A stretch of DNA of 27,537 nucleotides. Origin: Chara braunii (lineage: Eukaryota; Streptophyta; Charophyceae; Charales; Characeae). Positions 9,318 through 18,135 of the stretch are shown here, piece after piece. The notes beneath the pieces are model-generated. The model ran no database searches. It saw only the letters and a list, made by a program, of their open reading frames with translations, and had not been told where the DNA came from. Where the stretch lies: assembly GCA_003427395.1 (NCBI GenBank), contig BFEA01000941.1, positions 333,586 to 361,122 on the forward strand, in the 5' to 3' direction. Every line of letters starts with the position of its first letter. Within the stretch, counting starts at the first letter, position 1. The position numbers and the translations under genes are program-made.

Positions 9318-10478
9318 GTGAGAAATTTTCTGGGCACGTGTGGGTTTTGGAGGATCTTTATTAAGGGGTTTGCGACAAAGACGGAGCAATTACGAAAGTT
9401 CGTGCGTCAAGGACAAGACTGGGAATGGGGAGACAGACAAGAGTCGGTGAGAAAAGACCTGAAGAAGGAGTTTGAGGAAGGAGGTCTAGTACTGGGGGTA
9501 CCGGAACATGAGGCGGTGATGACCAGGCCGTTCATCGTAGAGACAGACGCAAGGCCAACTGCACTGGGAGGTGTGTTAATCTAGCGAGATCCCAATGGGG
9601 AGGAACGACCACTAAGGTTTGAAAGTCGGACGCTCAATACGTCTGAAAGGAACTACTCTCAGTTCAAGCGCGAAACCTTGGCGGTTCTTCACTATTTTAG
9701 GATCTTCAGAAACTACCTCTTTGGCAATAGGTTCGTATTGAGGGTGGACGCTACGGCTCTGGCTGGTTCTCTCAAGAACTTCGCTCCGTCAAATCCAACT
9801 ATCGCCAGATGGCTGACGTACATCTGGATGTTTGACTTCGAGTTGGAGCGAATTCCTGGGACTAAGAATAGGGCAGACGGGCTGAGCCGAGTCGACTGGG
9901 ACAAGAACCATCAAGGAGTGATCGACGATACTCCACCGGTTGACGGGTTCCTGGACAGTGAGGAGGATGTAAGACTTCACATCAACTCCTGGGCACTGGC
10001 CGTGGGTAAGTATGTTGCTCCTGGGCGGCCCCTATGGCTTGCGCCTCCAGGACATGTGCGATGACCAGACTTGGTCCTCAAACGTTATATTGAAGAGGAT
10101 TTTTGGGGAATGTCGGGCGTAGGTTGGATGATGGAGCTGGCCTTAGCTGGCAAGTACGAGCTGCAGGAACACCCGCTTACAATTGAAAATGGGGCGCTAC
10201 AGGTGGGTGAGCACAAGAAGATGATAGGTGGGGTGTACCTGCTGGCAAATGCACTGCTTCAAGAAGAGACGGTCAGAAATACGGTACTAGACCAGGAAGA
10301 GGAGGTAGAGCCGGGAGAAGGTGATAATGTGATCCACGAAAGGGAGGACGACGACTTTGAGGAACGTGAGATTAAAGAAGCCTTTCGAGCAGAAAAATAT
10401 GAGGGGGTATACCTTGAACTCGGCATGCTTCTTTCGTGCGAGATGAGGGAAACGGATGCCTGCGCGTGAGTTCAGAAG
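9318..10478 (+). pseudogene. pol: Pol thumb/RNase H region and linker to integrase, interrupted
   Basis: The same pol frame continues through the connection region into RNase H, which removes RNA from the RNA-DNA hybrid. Putative catalytic acidic residues are Asp at 9546, Glu at 9672, Asp at 9747 and Asp at 9876. The last sits in an Arg-Ala-Asp-Gly-Leu-Ser-Arg motif typical of Ty3/gypsy elements. TAG at 9582-9584, TGA at 10062-10064 and TGA at 10467-10469 interrupt it. From 10065 to 10478 lies an acidic linker of about 135 codons, unusually Glu-rich near 10290-10380, which tethers RNase H to integrase. I do not recognise a fold in the linker. Confidence 0.85.
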
Positions 10479-11669
10479 ATGAGGCCTAGTTTCCTGGTGA
10501 GGGATGGCCATCTGTTCATGAGGAGAAAAGAAAGGGATCCCAGGAGAGTAGTCTGTGGCGTCGCTCGCCAGATCGACATTATGGCGGCACTGCACGACGG
10601 TATGGCAGGTGGCCACAGAGGTGCGGATACGACATACCTGAAGATCCACGAGTTGTACTATTGGGATGGCATGGGGCAGATGATTGATGACTATTATAAG
10701 TCTTGTGTACCATGTCAGGAGCGATCCTCTCTTAGACCTAGAGAGCCGCTTCACCCAAGGTATCTTCGTGAAGTTGGAGCGGTCGTGCATTTGGACCTGT
10801 TGGCAATGCCATTGGGAATAGGGAGCTATAACTTCATCTTTGACGCACGGGACAACCTCTCTGGGTTTGTGGACGGCAGGGTCATTCGCACGAAGACTGG
10901 CGAGATGCTAGCCCGATGCATTGAGGAGTATTATCTTCGCTACCCCTTTGTTTCCAGGTTTGTGATGGATAGGGGGTCCGAATTCACCTGTGGAGAAGTG
11001 AAGGCTCTTTTGAAGAAGTATGGGGTAATCGCTGAGTACACTACTGCAGCGCACCCTCAGGCCAACGCACCTGTGGAGAGGGGACATAGCACCATCACAA
11101 ATCTTCTTGCCAAGTGGACCGATGGCAGGCCCAACCAATGGCCAAACTTTCTAAGGGTCGTGTTTTTCGTGGATAACATCACTATCAAGAGGAACACTGG
11201 CTATGCACCGGTTACGCTATGGTACGGCAGGCATGCGACGTTTCCTATCGAAAGCTTCCTGAAAACCTAGAGGCGGCAGGACCTCGAGACTGATCTGACC
11301 TTTGAGGAACTGCTGTATTTGAGGGCACGACAGATCGGCGCTATTGAGGACAGGATTGAGGAGGCAGCAAGTAGGATCGCGGACAGCCGTACCAAGGACA
11401 AGTTCAGGTGGGATAAGATGGCAAGAGTGAGAAAGGAGCCTCTCAAGGTGGGAGATGTTGTACTATTGTATGACTCGTCCCTATAGAAGCAGTGGTCTCG
11501 GAAATTGGACAAGAGGTGGCTGGGACCGTATAAAGTCACCAGGTGCGGAGAGCACGGGGCGTATCAAATTGAAGAGTTAAATGAGACAGCATGGAAGGAT
11601 TGGGTGTCAGGCTCGAGGCTGAAGAAGTTTGTGGCTCGAGACGAGGTGAGCAGGGATCTCACCACTTAG
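10479..11669 (+). pseudogene. pol: Integrase domain of pol, interrupted near its C-terminus
   Basis: Integrase inserts the DNA copy into the host genome. An HHCC zinc-binding domain comes first: His-x6-His, then Cys-Val-Pro-Cys about 30 residues later. The catalytic core follows with Asp at 10794, Asp at 10968 and Glu at 11076, giving the D-35-E spacing of retroviral-type integrases. After TAG codons at 11268-11270 and 11484-11486 the frame continues into a Gly-Pro-Tyr module (about 11520) and a conserved C-terminal tail. It ends at TAG 11667-11669. No chromodomain follows. The catalytic triad is intact; the two stops remove the C-terminal DNA-binding part. Confidence 0.9.
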
Positions 11670-11701
11670 AGTTATCTCGTGATTACTTCGGATACTGCTC
11701 T

Positions 11702-12000
11702 CAGTAGGATAGTATGATAGGTTATGACTAGACTTGTGGGTGTGTGTAGGGATATGTATGCATATGTGTGGGTAGGTAGGGAGTTGAGATAGTTGTNNNN
11801 NNNNNNNNNNNNNNNNNNNNNNNNNNNNNNNNNNNNNNNNNNNNNNNNNNNNNNNNNNNNNNNNNNNNNNNNNNNNNNNNNATGCATATGTGTGGGTAGG
11901 TAGGGAGTTGAGATAGTTGTGGGAGGGTTATGTGTGTCTCCTGTCTCCAGTAGGATAGTATGATAGGTTATGACTAAACTTGTGTGTGTGTCGCTAACTG
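11702..12000 (+). repeat. ~123-bp tandem repeat, partly hidden by a gap
   Basis: A block starting CAGTAGGATAGTATGATAGG occurs at 11702 and again at 11948, 246 bases apart. A second block starting ATGCATATGTGTGGGTAGG occurs at 11758 and 11882, 124 bases apart. Both offsets fit a unit of about 123 bases present in two full copies plus the start of a third, with much of the middle copy lying in the N gap. It begins only about 30 bases after pol ends, so it may belong to the 3' untranslated region or the LTR. Confidence 0.6.
11797..11881. other. Assembly gap (85 N)
   Basis: A run of N interrupts the tandem repeat. The same sequence lies on both sides, which is the usual sign of a gap caused by repeat copies that could not be placed. 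Confidence 0.98.
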
Positions 12001-13069
12001 TCTGGTCTGTGCCGCTGATCGCGCCCCAATACGGGGACCAAACACGATAGTACCAACGGAAGTAGAGCGCCCCTTCCAACGAGTCAGTATGGACACAACA
12101 GATATCGACGTGCCACCTGGCCCAAATCGCTGTGAATATTCTATCCTGTTAGTGTTAATAGACCATTTTTCCAAGTACATCGAGGTTTATCCCTATAAGA
12201 CCCGAAAGGCCGCAAAAATAGTCACGTACATTGAACGGTTCCTCTATACCCATCTAGATACGGAAGAAATTCTAACCGACAATGAGTCCGAATTTAAGGG
12301 AGAAGTAGACTAACTGCTCGCACGAAGGGGCGTCACGCTCCGACATACGGCACCCCACGTGTCCCAGTCGAACGGGTTGGCTGAGAATGTCAACTGTATG
12401 ATTAAAACCGCCCTTCGCAGGAATTTAGCGGCACACGACACGCGTCCGTGGCCCGAGATCGTATATCAGATCGTCGGGATCCACCGGGCCACCTCTCACG
12501 AATCCACGGGGTTTACCCCTTTTCAACTTCGTACTAATAGCCTCCCCTGTGTCGACTACCGGGGTAACTCGGAAATTGCCGAAGCAGGGGGTAGAGACAC
12601 GCGTACAGCTCTTAAGGCCAAGGCCAAAAGGTACACCGAACTAATGGAGCGGGCCGTCCCGAAGCTAGCCTGAAAAAGACAAAGGATGACCGATCTGGCC
12701 CACGGTAGGCAGGTCCGTAGCTATGAGGCTCGGAATGGAAATGCTGGGCCCCAGCATCAATATAAATTAGGGGGCCTAGTGCAAGTACGTAAATGTGCAC
12801 GCGACCGCAAACTCGCTCTCAAGTTCTCTGGCTGCTTTCGCGTTGTCGAGCTCGGTCCTAACAGCGCCAACACGGTGCGCATCGCGCCTGAGGCTAGTAC
12901 CAACCATAGGTCTGCCCCCATCGTCCGGCATACCTCCTACCTTCGTCCTCTTCCCCCCTCTCACGTTCCTCCTTCTCCCTCCTCCGAAAGCGAGGAGAAC
13001 GACGACGATCTAACTCTCTCTCCGCTCTCTCCCTCCCGCCCTTCGTCTTCCTCTCCGACCTCGCCATGA
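11984..13069 (+). pseudogene. Integrase of a second LTR retrotransposon, 5'-truncated and interrupted
   Basis: One frame, broken by TAA (12311-12313) and TGA (12671-12673), encodes an integrase core. Candidate catalytic residues are Asp at 12092, Asp at 12278 and Glu at 12383, with 34 residues between the last two. The sequence before the first Asp keeps a Cys-x2-Cys-like end of the zinc domain. A C-terminal domain follows (about 12690-12960), with a Leu-Val-Gln-Val-Arg strand resembling the SH3-like integrase tail, then a Ser/Pro-rich end. Its sequence is quite unlike the integrase at 10479-11669, so this is a different family. No reverse transcriptase precedes it here; the upstream part is missing or lost at the tandem-repeat junction. 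Confidence 0.8.
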
Positions 13070-13172
13070 GTTTCATCACAGAGCGGGCTCTTGACGAATA
13101 GCTGTTGCAGCCACGTGGCCACATCTCGAGAATTCGGCAAGTCCGTCAACCACGGCTCAATACAGATCTTCG

Positions 13173-13547
13173 GTGTTTGGCGCAGTTCTTCTGCGACGTG
13201 GGTGTGTGTGTCGTCGCCTCGTTTCGGTTCGAAGGGAGCTCACAGGCAGTGGTACTGGCGGAGGTAATAGCAGTTCATCGGCGAGCGGCTCCCGGAACAA
13301 GCCACGTCACCACGGTTGCGGCTTTCAGCGGCGATATCAACTCGCTCAATCACAGTGGCATACCGCGATCTTGGCCTCGCTGCGAGAGTGGACGGAGCAG
13401 GTGTCAAACGTGTGGCAGCACGGTCTTGCTCGGCTAGGGTATAACCTCATCTCGACCTTTGCACCGGATCTTGGCGAGATCCGCCGTTCTCCGCGCGAGC
13501 CGCCGGTTGCGATCCCCACCCTCGTCCCTTTCCCACGTCCCCAATGA
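13173..13547 (+). CDS. Uncharacterised ORF downstream of integrase (ORF A)
   Basis: An open frame of 124 codons begins about 100 bases after the integrase frame ends. I do not recognise the protein. It is Arg- and Ser-rich at the start, then has a Trp-containing helical-looking middle and a Pro-rich end. Its TGA stop overlaps the ATG of the next frame in the string ATGA (13544-13547). It may be the 3' accessory reading frame of the retroelement whose integrase lies upstream, or an unrelated remnant. The frame could extend upstream without an ATG, so the true start is uncertain. Confidence 0.35.
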   Translation: MFGAVLLRRGCVCRRLVSVRRELTGSGTGGGNSSSSASGSRNKPRHHGCGFQRRYQLAQSQWHTAILASLREWTEQVSNVWQHGLARLGYNLISTFAPDLGEIRRSPREPPVAIPTLVPFPRPQ

Positions 13548-13873
13548 ACCACGCCGATCCCCTCGCTCCTCTCTCCATCTTCAGTCTCCCCTCTCTTTTC
13601 CCCACCTTCTGGCAGTCCGATCTTCATCCTTCTCTTTCCTTCTCTTTCCAGCCTCTTTCTGTCCCGCTTATAAATCTTGGGCATTGGCGACTGTGGCGCG
13701 AAACTTTTAACGACCTGTCCTTCTGCTTGGCCCGAGTACAGGTGACGTGGACGCAGACCAACGCGTGGATCGAAAATTTGGAGTTGCTGATCATACAAGC
13801 TTGGAGAACTAACGTCGAGGTGACCTTCTCGGCTTTCTCTTTGGATCGGTACGGCCGGCCCGTCGCCAGTTGA
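13544..13873 (+). CDS. Uncharacterised ORF overlapping ORF A (ORF B)
   Basis: A frame of 109 codons starts with the ATG that overlaps the stop of ORF A. The N-terminal half is rich in Phe, Pro, Leu and Ser. The C-terminal half looks more protein-like, with Trp residues and alternating hydrophobic positions. It ends at TGA 13871-13873. The next long frame (ORF C) has no ATG near its beginning, so B and C may be one protein separated by a frameshift near 13850-13870. I cannot name a family. Confidence 0.35.
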   Translation: MNHADPLAPLSIFSLPSLFPTFWQSDLHPSLSFSFQPLSVPLINLGHWRLWRETFNDLSFCLARVQVTWTQTNAWIENLELLIIQAWRTNVEVTFSAFSLDRYGRPVAS

Positions 13874-14559
13874 TTGCGCAGGAGCTCATCGCGCCGATCG
13901 TACAATTAGCGGACGATCTCTCGCCCGACATCTTTTCGCAAAGTGACGACAGCCCCGCTCCGTATGTTCTCGAGTGGTCGTTGGATCCGTACCTTCAGTG
14001 GACTGCATGCTTGGAGGAACCTAGGGACGAAGATACGCTACCATCACGGCAGGAGTATCTGAAGCCTTACGACATCATCCCTCACGTCTTTTATTCGAAG
14101 GCGGAGGAAGTGGTGATCGACGACGACGAAGAAGACAACGACGAGGAAACATCGGAGGAAGGAAGCTATAGTGAGTATAGTGAGGGCGAGCTGAGTGAAG
14201 AAGAAGAGGAGGAAGAAGAAATTGGATCTGAGTGGGAAGCTCTGCCAGAGGAAGCTGCGCGCACAGGCACAGAAGCAGAAGACCCTGAGGCCGCACGCAA
14301 GCGGGAAGAAATCGCCACTAGGAAGCGCCAGCTGGAGTTAGCCAGCGGAGTAAGGCTGCGCATCAGTGACGATCCGACGAAGAATCCGGAGCCGCCGAAG
14401 CCCGAAGATGGCGACCCCGCAGCCGCCTCCCCAAGCACCTCGCGACGGAGATGGAGCAGATCCCCCTCCTCCTCCATCCCCACCCGTCCCCCAATTCGCC
14501 CACGTACCGATGCGGGCGATAGGCCTTCGTCCTCGGACGTTATCCCGCCGACCCCTTGA
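13813..14559 (+). pseudogene. Acidic protein ORF lacking a start codon (ORF C)
   Basis: The frame is open from 13813 to the TGA at 14557-14559. Its recognisable part begins near 13870, where no ATG is present. The first ~85 residues look globular. They are followed by a very acidic Asp/Glu run (about 14120-14290), then a basic Arg/Lys stretch, and a Pro/Ser/Arg-rich tail. Acidic and proline-rich tracts like these are common in disordered regulatory or structural proteins, but I see no family-defining motif. The lack of a start and close contact with ORF B suggest an upstream frameshift. Confidence 0.4.
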
Positions 14560-15016
14560 TTTTCTCACCCTCGAACAGATCCGCACCCCCGTCACCTTTC
14601 CCCTCCATCCCTTCCTTCCCCATCTCTTCCGCGACTTCTACTCTACCCGCCTACTCGCTACCGTCTACCCCCACCCATCCCTTTAGCCCGCTGCCCCCAC
14701 GTTTTGCTGGCATATCCTGCTGTTCAGCGCTGCATGGGAGCGATGCAACGCGGTAGAAGTCTACTGCGTAGCCACGGGGACAATCCCCGCCTGTCGCCAC
14801 TACGAGTTCTTTCGAGCGGCGCTCCTCCGCACCCTCTCCTCCTTCTATCGCGACTACCTCGCTTCCCTCCCTCATAGCGGCGATCGCTTCCCTCGCTTCC
14901 ACCGGATCATCCGATATGAGGAGCTTCCGGTGACGATGGAAGGGATGAATCGCTACCTACCCCCACTTCCTCCCCGTCGTCCCCGTGAGCTCCCCTCCAT
15001 GTACCGCCTCTACTAA
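14408..15016 (+). pseudogene. Proline-rich/globular ORF with one in-frame stop (ORF D)
   Basis: The ATG at 14408 has A at -3 and G at +4, a strong initiation context. The frame runs 202 codons to TAA at 15014-15016 with a single TAG at 14684-14686, which a C-to-T change from CAG would explain. The first 40 residues are Pro-rich. The rest looks globular, with many Phe, Tyr, Arg and Cys residues and a well-spaced hydrophobic pattern on both sides of the stop. It overlaps the end of ORF C by 152 bases in another frame. I do not recognise the protein. Confidence 0.45.
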
Positions 15017-15439
15017 CCCATTCCAACTAGGCGATAGATCCCGATCACATGATTATTCTCCCTCTCCTCCTCTCTTCATCTAATCGGCAGGGAAAAACGG
15101 CACGGATCAGTAAGCTTCGCGAAGATCACGCCATCGACGATGACGTCAACCTACGCTATGATTCAATGGCCAGTGACGAACTGGGATGCAGAGCACGCGG
15201 AGAACCGGCGGACGATGATGGCGTCACCTGGACGACCATCGATGATTCCAGCAGCACGATGGCAATTGAAGATGGCGTCAACATGGGCTCTGGCTGGATC
15301 GTTTATTGATACGCTTGGTTCCTCATGCATCACTTTGTTCTCTTTCTCCCTCTCTCCTTCTCCGCCATGACATGCAATCAAGAGATCGCATAATTTTGGA
15401 ACCCCCTGCGCGTCACATATGTGACGAACTACTTCCCGG
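15017..15439. other. Short region between ORF D and module copy 1
   Basis: A frame of 86 codons (15049-15309) is present, but I see no supporting similarity. The string GATGRCGTCAMC or close variants recur three times, one of them containing the cAMP-response-type palindrome TGACGTCA at 15141-15148. A pyrimidine-rich run ending in CTAATCGGCAG near 15091 looks like a splice acceptor, without a matching donor. Confidence 0.3.
15411..15426. promoter_or_regulatory. 16-bp perfect palindrome with inverted TGACG half-sites
   Basis: CGTCACATATGTGACG is a perfect palindrome. It contains two opposed TGACG half-sites, which plant bZIP (TGA-type) factors are known to bind, and a central CATATG E-box-like core. 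It lies just before the start of the homology shared by the two modules. Function is inferred only from motif shape. Confidence 0.35.
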
Positions 15440-16200
15440 CCCCGTGCTATCTTTCATACCCTTTTCGCTTGTATCATACCACCCCATAAAGACCCCGTTT
15501 CGTTTTCTTGATTTCGGGTGTCGCGTTTCAGGCCCCCATCTTCCGGAAGCTTTTGTGATTCTTCGGTTCTGTTTTTTTCTTTTTCTTTTTGCACGACGGG
15601 AAATGCATAGGAATTTACACGCGCCTTAGCGAGCGCACTGGGAATTGTGACCGACAGTTGGGAATTCCGGGAGAAGCGGAACTTCGACGTGTTTTTTTTG
15701 TGTGTGAATGTTCTCGGTCGCGTTGGGGAAAAGTCTCGGAATTTTGTGGGGATACGAATAGGCGTAGGACTTTCTTTTCCCGCGTTGCTCTTTCGCGCGC
15801 GGATATGGTGATTTCAATTTTGAATTGGTTTAGGATGTAGGCAAGTTGTAACTGTTTCGATGCCTTTTTCTTTTTTTGTTGACGGTGTCGCGCATGCAAA
15901 GCTTTCTCCTCTCTGTCCCCCGCATCGCTCTCTCCCGCGCTCCTTTTTTTCCTTCCCCCTCTTCTTTCTCTGTCCTCGTAACTGTTTTTCTCCCTCCCTC
16001 TCTCTCTCTCCCGCCCTCCTCTTTGCGCGCCCATTTCCCTTTCTTNATCATCTGAATCTTGGACCCGTCTTGNGCTGCTTCTCGCGCCTTTTTCCTTCCC
16101 ATCCTCTGAATTCAGCGCATGACGCACAGTCGATCCCTCGATAACTCCTGCTCGCCAATCAGGTACGTGGATCAATAGGATCTCCCTATTGCGCGACGAA

Positions 16201-16209
16201 TCTGATTGG
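16201..16209 (-). promoter_or_regulatory. Inverted CCAAT box, module copy 1
   Basis: TCTGATTGG contains CCAAT on the minus strand and lies 134 bases before the TATA box. The same nine bases occur at 22002-22010 in copy 2, 120 bases before its TATA box. Conservation of site and spacing in otherwise diverged sequence supports a promoter element. Confidence 0.5.
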
Positions 16210-16342
16210 TTGAACCATTGAGTCTTGAGGGATCAACATCGCTTCCACGGAGCCCTCTTCTCAAAATCTTCTCCTCCTGCTTCGTTTCTTACACTTCGAC
16301 TTTCCCCCTGCCTTCTCTCTCCCTTGTCTCCCTCCTCGCCAC

Positions 16343-16349
16343 TATAAAT
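16343..16349 (+). promoter_or_regulatory. TATA box, module copy 1
   Basis: TATAAAT is followed by TCCGCAA. Copy 2 has TATAAAT followed by TTCGCAA, and both are preceded by a pyrimidine-rich run. About 25-30 bases downstream both copies share AAATCTCTCT, a plausible pyrimidine-rich initiation region. The predicted leader from here to the ORF is about 1 kb, long enough to hold an intron. Confidence 0.6.
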
Positions 16350-17270
16350 TCCGCAAACGCGCCCGCAAATCTCTCTTACGTTCTCAACTCCTGAGCCAGC
16401 TTCCAGAGTGTTTGGTGCGAGTCGGAAAGTCCCGTCGGGCTGACGATAGGCTGGCCGGTTGCGCCCTTGATCGCCAAGACGGACTGTGAGATCTGGGCGA
16501 ACCGCGTCGAGTTTACGTCGGCGGGGTGACGATCGCAGTGGTGGGAGTCAGCACGCGACGGCCGAGATCGTCGGTGCGGGTATGAGGATCGATGATTGGA
16601 GTTGAGTGAGTGATTGGCCTGGGGCCATATTGGAATTAACGGCGAATGCGCCTTTGTTGTTGCGGATCTTTATCTCTCGCGTCAGTGTACGACAGCAACG
16701 CCGAACTTCCTCTTTTCGGATCTTATCCTCTTCTATCTCGACATTCTTCCCTCGTCTCCCTGTCTCTCCTCTATCTTTGAATGATGATGTGTCTTGATGT
16801 TTGTCTCTCTCTCTCTCAAATGAGAATGAGTCTGCATGCTGTTCCTGTGTGAAAGAACTTCTTCCGGAACTCTTCTATTAGTTTCCTGGGTAGTCCCCCT
16901 ATGCAAGAACCCCGTCTTCTTGTCTTGTGAAGGGTGGATGCGTGTGTATTATTCCGCGATCCATCTTTTATCCCTGTGCATATCTCATTTTTGCACCTTC
17001 CACAGTGAATGTATGTATGGAGGTACGTGTCTTTTTGCATTGATTAGACGATTGTTGTCGAGATTTTGTTCGAGAATGCAAGAGTGTTTAGATCTGTAGT
17101 TCTGAATGCACTGCGCATGCCATCTGCCTTATGCTGCACGACATCTGCAGCCGATCTACAGGGCAGCCTCGAGAAATAAGGCGCCTGGGATCAACACCGT
17201 GGTGGCTTACGGGAACCTGAGTCGCGGGTCGGTCCCTTAGTTACATGCATGATCCAGCCGATGAGCGTTT

Positions 17271-17288
17271 TCTCTCTCTCTCTCTCTC
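17271..17288. repeat. Short (TC)n microsatellite
   Basis: A run of TC dinucleotides lies just upstream of the copy 1 ORF. Similar short runs occur at about 16807-16820. It is simple sequence with no other signal. Confidence 0.8.
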
Positions 17289-17365
17289 GTGTCGAAAAGG
17301 ATTGATTAGTGCTTGCGCGAGTGTTTTGCCTTGATGAAGTCTTGGAATTTTTGCAATTGATTGAC

Positions 17366-17905
17366 ATGTGGACTTACAAGCACCCTTCGATCGGGCGTCA
17401 GCCTCCCGTACCTCCCGTATCAACACGGCCTTTTCCCTATAACGAGGAAAGGACACGTGTGTGTGAGTGGGACGTACGAGAAGCTGTCGCACAAATCGGC
17501 GGACGATAATACTTCCCTCCGGCAAACCGTTGTTCAGGGTTCGTAGAGGCTGGGTTTGTCATTATCGATACGCACTTCCCACCTTACTCGATATTGTTGC
17601 CATTCAACGAGTTGATCGCCATCCCGTGGACGACAGTAGAAACCCATTGGTCGTGCACCCTATGCACCGAATGCCCATGCTTTGAGCGTTACGAATCCAG
17701 GGGTTTCCACTACCGTGTGCGGAGTGAGGACAAACATAGAGAAAGAGCCACGCGATTAAGACCCTCCACGTCGGATTCAGAACTGGTCAGTGAACGACGA
17801 CGGGACTTGATACGACAGCGAGACACGCGAAGCGTGCCGAAGCCCTTCTGTTCTAAACGACGGGCTGTAGCCAGGTGGGAAGTCCGACAATATTTTATGG
17901 GTTGA
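17366..17905 (+). pseudogene. Unknown protein of the duplicated module, copy 1
   Basis: The ATG at 17366 begins a Met-Trp-Thr sequence that is also the first shared methionine in copy 2. The frame has 179 codons with one TAA (17507-17509) and ends at TGA 17903-17905. I do not recognise the family. Landmarks shared with copy 2 are a Pro-Phe-Pro-Tyr-Asn-Glu-Glu-Arg block, a Cys-Glu-Trp-Asp-Val-Arg-Glu block, a hydrophobic Gly-Phe-Val-Ile-Ile-Asp-Thr-His block, a Leu-Cys-x2-Cys pair and a Trp-Glu-Val near the C-terminus. Across the last 125 aligned positions I count about 80 identities. Many codon differences are synonymous, which argues for past selection on the protein. Membrane segments and signal peptides are not evident. 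Confidence 0.6.
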
Positions 17906-18135
17906 ATTTGTATTTCTCTCTCCTCTTGAGCCAACCTTCCACGCGCATTTTGCGCCGCTCGAAAAACGATCGACTTACTTCATCGGACCAACAAGGGGGA
18001 TCTCAGTTCCGTTTGTGTCCCCACACTCAATTTCCAAAAATCCTTGGCACACCCCATCTTGCTGTTTTTCTGGGCCTCTTTCCGCACATCTAGCACTCCG
18101 AACGAAAGACAGCACAGGGCGTGAGGTTGCGCGTC

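Larger units (their letters stand above)
5117..11669 (+). mobile_element. Degenerate Ty3/gypsy LTR retrotransposon, internal coding region
   Basis: Domains appear in the Ty3/gypsy order: gag, CCHC zinc knuckle, retropepsin, reverse transcriptase, RNase H, integrase. Gag-protease is in one frame (5117-8314). Pol (8265-11669) is in a second frame, with a 50-base overlap. Two in-frame stops interrupt gag (5789, 6011) and seven interrupt pol (8526, 9264, 9582, 10062, 10467, 11268, 11484). Pol shows no internal frameshift. No chromodomain is visible after the integrase C-terminus. I found no LTR pair, primer-binding site or polypurine tract, so the outer limits are unknown and only the coding span is given. 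Confidence 0.9.
15440..18135 (+). repeat. Module copy 1: promoter plus unknown ORF
   Basis: This block is homologous along its length to 21330-23540, in the same orientation and order. Shared landmarks include GCGCCTTAGCGAGCGC (15621-15636), a pyrimidine-rich stretch, an inverted CCAAT string (16201-16209), TATAAAT (16343-16349), a GTCGGCGGGGTGACGATCGC block near 16520, the coding frame 17366-17905 and a terminal GGGCGTGAGG at about 18119. After that the two copies diverge. The module could be a small gene family or a long terminal repeat that contains an ORF. The 5' limit is approximate. Confidence 0.75.
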
